DNA of 64,000 nt from JABJAG01 sp038137215. GTDB taxonomy: Bacteria > Pseudomonadota > Alphaproteobacteria > UBA6615. Positions 59,795 through 64,000 of the stretch are shown piece by piece (within the stretch, counting starts at the first letter, position 1; each line of letters starts with the position of its first letter). Location of the stretch: assembly GCA_038137215.1 (NCBI GenBank), contig JAYQBG010000003.1, forward strand, positions 62,001 to 126,000, read 5' to 3'. The position numbers were made by a program, and so were the translations under genes. Under the pieces are notes generated by a model, which ran no database searches, was not told the origin of the DNA, and saw nothing but the letters and a program-made list of their open reading frames with translations.

Positions 59795-60550
59795 CTAGGT
59801 TCGCGGCAGTCCCGCCAGGACATCCGGCGCGGCCGATTGGATCATCCGGAGATCGGATGTCGGGGTCACGAGGTCGAATCCGTCCTCGATCATCTTCGCC
59901 GCGTAATCCGTGCGGGTGGCATGAACCCCGGCCCTGATCCCCGCCGCGTGCGCCCCTTCGCGAATCTGCGCGATCAGGTCCGCGACCGGCCCCTCGAAAT
60001 TGTCGTGCTTGGGCGGATGCCCGTGAGAGAATGCCAGATCGGTCGGGCCGATATAGATCGCGTCAAGGCCGGGCGTCTCGGCGATCTCTTTCAGGTTCGC
60101 CACGCCCTCACGCGTCTCGATCATGGCAAAGGTCGCAATCTCGTCATTCGCTGAATCGAGATAACCGGCACCGCCGACGATCATACCGCGATAGGCGCCA
60201 TTCGAGCGGATGCCCTCCGGCGGATATCGGCAGGCCGCCACAAACCGTTCGGCATCCGCGCGGTTGTTGATCATGGGGCAGATGATCCCGTAGGCGCCCG
60301 CATCCAGGACACGCATCATCACCGACGGTTCGTTCCAGGGAACACGCACGATCGGGGTGACATCGCTCGCGGCCATCGCCTGCAACATGGGCACGGCGGC
60401 GCCCACATCGATTGAACTGTGCTGCAGATCGATGGTCAGGCTGTCCCAACCCTGATGTGCCATCACTTCTGCCAGGTGCGAGCCGGGCAGCGACAGCCAG
60501 CCATTGACGGCCACGTTCCCCGACGCCCAGACATCCTTCAGCTTGCTCAT
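59795..60550 (-). CDS. HpcH/HpaI family aldolase
   Basis: A 251-residue class II metal-dependent aldolase of the HpcH/HpaI type. ATG 60550 is chosen because GGGGAG precedes it and the family begins MSKLKDVWASGNVAVNGWLS. Conserved: AHQGWDSLTIDLQHSSID, PIVRVPWNEPSVMMRVLDAG, the metal ligand Glu in FAMIETREGVANLKEI, and AIYIGPTDLAFSHGHPP. It cleaves 4-hydroxy-2-oxo acids to pyruvate (or oxaloacetate) plus an aldehyde. The location near a maleylacetate reductase and thiolase suggests aromatic catabolism, by context only. Confidence 0.92.
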   Translation of the reverse strand: MSKLKDVWASGNVAVNGWLSLPGSHLAEVMAHQGWDSLTIDLQHSSIDVGAAVPMLQAMAASDVTPIVRVPWNEPSVMMRVLDAGAYGIICPMINNRADAERFVAACRYPPEGIRSNGAYRGMIVGGAGYLDSANDEIATFAMIETREGVANLKEIAETPGLDAIYIGPTDLAFSHGHPPKHDNFEGPVADLIAQIREGAHAAGIRAGVHATRTDYAAKMIEDGFDLVTPTSDLRMIQSAAPDVLAGLPRT

Positions 60551-60694
60551 TGGATCACGCTCCCCTTTTTGAACGGCTTGTTCCGCACGAGTTTCGCATG
60601 CAGACGGGACGTCTTGCCAGTACCACTCGTCCGATGTCCGCATCCGCAGAGCGGCCCGGGTTTCTTCGGATGGCATGGACGGTCGGTCTGCGTC

Positions 60695-61096
60695 TCAGTG
60701 AACCGGGTCGCGCGCCGTCACATTCGGATCCGGCCAGATCGGTGACGGCCCGGACTGGTGGTGCAACATCAACCAATCGCTGCCCTCGCGTCCGAATATA
60801 TTGGTCGCAATCAGACTGTGTGCGCCGACCTTCTCGTAGCACAACACGGTGGCGGTCTCGCCCCACGATCGGGCAACCGGCTGACGGAATGTGATATCGA
60901 AGCTCGCCATACCCTTCAGGATCGCCGCCCAGCTGTCGAGAACCTCGCGTCGTCCCGTCACGAGGCCGGCTCCGGGATGGATCACACTTACCGGAAGTTC
61001 GCGGGCCCACATAGCCTCCATCGAGGTCATGTCGGCCGCAGCGAACGCCGCGTAGAAGGCTTCGTTGGCAAACAGAATTCGCGCCGTCTCATCCAT
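60695..61096 (-). CDS. SnoaL/NTF2-like (DUF4440) protein
   Basis: A 133-residue cone-shaped NTF2-fold protein (NEAFYAAFAAADMTSMEAMW; VTGRREVLDSWAAILKGM; TNIFGREGSDWLMLHHQSGP). Such folds serve as small-molecule isomerases, ring-cleaving partners or binding proteins; no diagnostic catalytic residue is evident. It lies 144 bp upstream of the aldolase gene on the same strand and downstream of the PA14 gene, so it may belong to the same cluster. The function is unknown. Confidence 0.85.
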   Translation of the reverse strand: MDETARILFANEAFYAAFAAADMTSMEAMWARELPVSVIHPGAGLVTGRREVLDSWAAILKGMASFDITFRQPVARSWGETATVLCYEKVGAHSLIATNIFGREGSDWLMLHHQSGPSPIWPDPNVTARDPVH

Positions 61097-61176
61097 GTTC
61101 CTCCCCCTTCCCCAGATGACCGCGCGGAGAAACCTTGAAGAACCATCATCGGCGACCCCATCCGGGCTTGCCGCGA

Positions 61177-61788
61177 CTAGCTGCGTGGTTCGTCTTCGGG
61201 ATTATGGGCCAATGCCTCTTCGGGCACGAAATCCAGCTGGCCGGTATCACCCGGCTTCAGCCAATACAGTTCCACCGTCGATGTGACCTGTTTCTCGAAA
61301 TACAGAAGATGCAGCGGATACCAGCCCGGTTCTGCGATTTCGACCGGCATAAGATCACAAAACCGGTCGCTGTGCACATCGGGGTCATAGACCACACGCT
61401 TGCCGCCGATCTTCAGATCCACGCCGTCATTGGAACGCATCGCCATCGTGTAAGTGCCCGCGACCGAAAAATTGATATAGCCGCGGATATCGGACCCTAC
61501 ATGGTCGGCGCGACCGCTCGTCAGGACGTCACCATCCCCGACGAAGTAGTCGAGAATCAGAATGGGCTCGCCCTTCACGCCAGGCTTGTATTTCGCCCAT
61601 TCAGGAATCTCGCGCGTGTGGTCGAACTTGTTGAAATAGTAGGTAACCGCCAGTCCGGGCCGGAGTTGTTCGACCGAGAGTTGCGGGGATGCGGGTTGCA
61701 GCCCCGTGACCGGATCCACCGCCGCAGCCGGCAACGCTGTCAGCCCGAAAAACATCAATGCGGAAATCATCATCCGACAACTGCGCAT
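61177..61788 (-). CDS. Secreted PA14-domain protein
   Basis: A 203-residue exported protein. ATG 61788 has a textbook AGGAGG ribosome site 6 nt away and a signal peptide (MRSCRMMISALMFFGLTALP followed by AAA). The mature part is one PA14-like beta-barrel: RPGLAVTYYFNKFDHTREIP, the characteristic DYFVGDGDVLTSGRADHVGS, SDIRGYINFSVAGTYTMAMR, SNDGVDLKIGGKRVVYDPDV and YPLHLLYFEKQVTSTVELYW. PA14 domains bind glycans or sit on surface enzymes. In this neighbourhood of aromatic-catabolic genes its role is unclear. Confidence 0.88.
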   Translation of the reverse strand: MRSCRMMISALMFFGLTALPAAAVDPVTGLQPASPQLSVEQLRPGLAVTYYFNKFDHTREIPEWAKYKPGVKGEPILILDYFVGDGDVLTSGRADHVGSDIRGYINFSVAGTYTMAMRSNDGVDLKIGGKRVVYDPDVHSDRFCDLMPVEIAEPGWYPLHLLYFEKQVTSTVELYWLKPGDTGQLDFVPEEALAHNPEDEPRS

Positions 61789-61831
61789 CAAGAACCTCCT
61801 GTGCGCTGATCCTTTGCGATTTCCGGAACTG

Positions 61832-63037
61832 CTATGCGCGCTCCAGAACGGTTGCGATACCCTGGCCGACACCGATGCACATGGTGCAGAGCGCATATTT
61901 GGCATCGCGCTCCTGCAGTTCGTAGGCCGCGGTCGTGGCCAGCCGCGCGCCACTCGCGCCCAGCGGATGACCGAGCGCGATCGCCCCACCATTCGGATTG
62001 ACGTGCTCGGCATCGTCCGGGAGGCCTAGGTCGCGGGTCACCGCCAGGGCCTGAGCCGCGAAGGCCTCATTCAGTTCGATCACATCCATATCGCCGATTT
62101 TCAGACCAAGCCGCTCCAGCAACTTGTGAGTGGCCGGGGCCGGACCAAAGCCCATGATGCGCGGCGGTACGCCCGCTGTCGCCGTCCCGACGACCCGCGC
62201 CATCGGCGTTAGACCATATTTCTTGATGGCGTCTTCCGAGGCGATCAACATGGCGCAGGCACCATCATTCACGCCCGACGCATTGCCCGCGGTGACGCTG
62301 CCGCCATCACGGAACGGTGTGGGCAGCTTGGCGAGCTTGTCAGGATCGGTGTCGTGTCGCGGGTGCTCATCGGTGTCCACGATGACCGGGTCGCCACGCC
62401 GCTGGGGCACTTCCACGGCCACGATTTCGCGCTCGAAGCGGCCTTTTTCATGGGCCGCCTTGGACCGTGCCTGGGAACGATAGGCGAGACCATCCTGATC
62501 TTCGCGGGCAATCTGGAATTCCTCAGCCACGTTCTCCGCCGTTTCAGGCATGGAATCGACGCCGTATTCGGCCTTCATCTTCGGGTTGATGAAGCGCCAG
62601 CCAATCGTCGTGTCCTCGATGCTGGACGAGCGGGAAAACGGCGTGGTGGATTTCGGCACGACGAACGGCGCGCGCGACATGCTTTCCACACCGCCGGCAA
62701 CAACCATATCGGCCTCTCCGGTACGCACCGCGCGGGCGGCCGCCGTCAGGGCCTCCAGCCCGGAGCCGCAGAGACGGTTGACGGTCGCCCCCGGCACATT
62801 GGACGAATAGCCGGCAAGCAGGAGCGCCATTCGCGCCACGTTGCGGTTGTCTTCGCCGGCCTGATTGACGTTGCCGTAATAGACCTCGTCCAGCTCATCC
62901 CAGGCCACGCCCGGATTGCGGTCCATCAGGGCCTTCATGGGAATCGCGCCCAGATCGTCGGTGCGCACGCTCGACAGCGAACCGCCATAGCGCCCGAAGG
63001 GTGTGCGGACGGCATCACAGATAAAGGCTTCGGACAT
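61832..63037 (-). CDS. Acetyl-CoA acyltransferase, 3-oxoadipyl-CoA thiolase type
   Basis: A 401-residue thiolase. Both cysteines are there: the nucleophile in NRLCGSGLEALTAAARAV and the second in CTMCIGVGQGIATVLERA, plus the NEAFAAQALAV and GGAIALGHPLGASGARLATT blocks with the catalytic His. The length of 401 and the downstream maleylacetate reductase fit PcaF (3-oxoadipyl-CoA thiolase), which gives succinyl-CoA plus acetyl-CoA. A generic acetyl-CoA acyltransferase (FadA-like) is the alternative. The maleylacetate reductase gene is 36 bp upstream on the same strand. Confidence 0.9.
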   Translation of the reverse strand: MSEAFICDAVRTPFGRYGGSLSSVRTDDLGAIPMKALMDRNPGVAWDELDEVYYGNVNQAGEDNRNVARMALLLAGYSSNVPGATVNRLCGSGLEALTAAARAVRTGEADMVVAGGVESMSRAPFVVPKSTTPFSRSSSIEDTTIGWRFINPKMKAEYGVDSMPETAENVAEEFQIAREDQDGLAYRSQARSKAAHEKGRFEREIVAVEVPQRRGDPVIVDTDEHPRHDTDPDKLAKLPTPFRDGGSVTAGNASGVNDGACAMLIASEDAIKKYGLTPMARVVGTATAGVPPRIMGFGPAPATHKLLERLGLKIGDMDVIELNEAFAAQALAVTRDLGLPDDAEHVNPNGGAIALGHPLGASGARLATTAAYELQERDAKYALCTMCIGVGQGIATVLERA

Positions 63038-63073
63038 GGTTACTCTCCTGTTTTCGGTATTTTCGTTCGGCAG

Positions 63074-64000
63074 TCAGACCGCGTTCGGCCGGCGTCCATG
63101 ATAGGCATCGTCCAGCAAGGCGCGAATACCATCGCGCGTGACCGGACGGGGATTGTAGTACGGATTCTGCGTCGCGATATCCGCGGCACGGTCCAGGTCT
63201 TCCTCTTTGAGACCGACATCGGCCAGCGCCATTTTCGCACCGACGGATTGCGCGAGATCGAACAGAGCCCCTGCGGGATCGTCCGTGTTCAACGCCCGCG
63301 ACAGCCTCTCCATCGCATCAGGTGCGGCACCGATATTGTAGGCTGTGGCATGCGGTATCACCGCTGTGTGGGTCTCGGCATGGGGCAGGTTGAAACTGCC
63401 GCCCAGCGTGTGACACAGCTTGTGATGCAGCGCCATGCCGACCGCGCCCAGCGCGCCACCGGACAGATAGGCGCCATAGAGGGCTTCGCTGCGGGCTTCC
63501 AGATCATCCGGAGTTTTCATCACGACGGGCAGTGCCCGCGCCAGCGAGCGGACGCCCTCTTCGGCCATCATCGAAATAATCGGATTGGCCGTTTCGGAAT
63601 ACATCGCTTCGACACAATGGGCGATGGCGTTCATACCACTCGGACCGGCGATGAAGTCCGGCAGCGTCAGCGTCAGCTTCGGATCATAGACAACGGTTGT
63701 CGGCAGGACCTTGTTGTCACGCCCCGTTTTCTTGATGCCATCTTCGGTCAGTCCCCAGATCGGGGTCATTTCCGACCCGGCATAGGTTGTGGGCACCGCG
63801 ATGATCGGCAGGCCGAATTCCAGCGCAATTGCCTTGCCCAATCCGATGGTCGAGCCACCCCCCACGGCCACGCAGGCATCCGCGCCGAGCCGGGCGGCCT
63901 CTTCGCGGGCTGCCTTGGCCACATCGATGGGCACATGCATCTCGGCCTTGTCATAAACACCGGCCGAACGGTCGCCGAGACGGGCGGACACATCCTCGGC
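63074..64000 (-). CDS. Maleylacetate reductase (iron-containing alcohol dehydrogenase family), 5' end outside window
   Basis: The C-terminal 308 residues of an iron-type alcohol dehydrogenase; the frame remains open to the right edge, so the start is not in the window. It has VGGGSTIGLGKAIALEFGLP for nucleotide binding, the VPTTYAGSEMTPIWGLTEDG segment with metal-site neighbours, FIAGPSGMNAIAHCVEAMYS, and the MALHHKLCHTLGGSFNLPHA motif with His residues, characteristic of maleylacetate reductase. It would reduce maleylacetate to 3-oxoadipate, which the adjacent thiolase pathway uses after CoA transfer. The CoA transferase is not visible here. Confidence 0.9.
   Translation of the reverse strand, partial: AEDVSARLGDRSAGVYDKAEMHVPIDVAKAAREEAARLGADACVAVGGGSTIGLGKAIALEFGLPIIAVPTTYAGSEMTPIWGLTEDGIKKTGRDNKVLPTTVVYDPKLTLTLPDFIAGPSGMNAIAHCVEAMYSETANPIISMMAEEGVRSLARALPVVMKTPDDLEARSEALYGAYLSGGALGAVGMALHHKLCHTLGGSFNLPHAETHTAVIPHATAYNIGAAPDAMERLSRALNTDDPAGALFDLAQSVGAKMALADVGLKEEDLDRAADIATQNPYYNPRPVTRDGIRALLDDAYHGRRPNAV

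Overview
The window reads as chromosomal DNA of an alphaproteobacterium, most likely a Rhodospirillales-like lineage. Four things point there: high GC; a C4-pathway 5-aminolevulinate synthase (hemA); the conserved series xerD / aroK-aroB / CNNM transporter / bolA / DnaJ-like / cobS-cobT; and the block histone-deacetylase-like / xseB / ispA / dxs. No tRNA, rRNA, CRISPR array, prophage or complete insertion sequence was seen. The assignment is inferred from gene content and layout, without any database search.

Layout. 1-592: end of secA, convergent with accA. 1635-4601 (-): an operon of a 43-residue membrane protein, a 625-residue exported helical protein and xerD. 4746-8409 (+): aroK and aroB overlapping by ATGA, a CNNM/CorC-type transporter and a DUF2889 protein. 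8428-9108 (-): a ribbon-helix-helix protein and bolA. 9178-12697 (+): a J-domain protein, cobS and cobT, followed by a broken phytase-like esterase gene. 13684-23941 (-): tgt, rpmB, meaB, an Lrp/AsnC regulator, a 151-residue protein, scpA, a DUF5939 adenylate cyclase gene split by a TAG codon, a HAD phosphatase, and a TipF-like EAL gene split by a 5-bp duplication. 24255-34270: amidohydrolase, nitrilase, mannose-1-P guanylyltransferase, class III aminotransferase, cupins, hemA, SDR and pdxH. 34404-39585: a glycine-zipper lipoprotein, a methyltransferase, a frameshifted YihY gene, fabI, aroC and a small AT-rich membrane-protein gene. 39796-45506: an AhpD-like protein, DUF1007 plus NicO metal transporter, two rRNA methyltransferases and a beta-hydroxyacid dehydrogenase. 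45718-50220: an unusual alpha-hydroxy-acid oxidase relative, DUF3429/DUF2256/DUF427 genes and a Na/Pi cotransporter. 50351-54566 (-): dxs, ispA, xseB, deacetylase. 54795-59540 (+): an RND efflux pair whose adaptor carries four N-terminal EF-hand loops. 59795-64000 (-): HpcH/HpaI aldolase, SnoaL-like protein, secreted PA14 protein, 3-oxoadipyl-CoA-type thiolase and maleylacetate reductase (cut by the right edge).

How the genes fit together. A cobalt/B12 thread runs through the window: CobS/CobT cobaltochelatase subunits, the B12-dependent methylmalonyl-CoA mutase with its chaperone MeaB, and a DUF1007/NicO Ni-Co transporter. Shikimate (aroK, aroB, aroC), isoprenoid (dxs, ispA) and fatty-acid (accA, fabI) genes are housekeeping. 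The right end resembles the lower part of an aromatic pathway through maleylacetate and 3-oxoadipate.

The most novel item is the EF-hand/RND-adaptor fusion. The other notable pattern is four genes with clear lesions (two in-frame TAG codons, two single-base deletions, one 5-bp tandem duplication), alongside several proteins with substituted active-site residues. Several families of intergenic palindromic repeats also occur.
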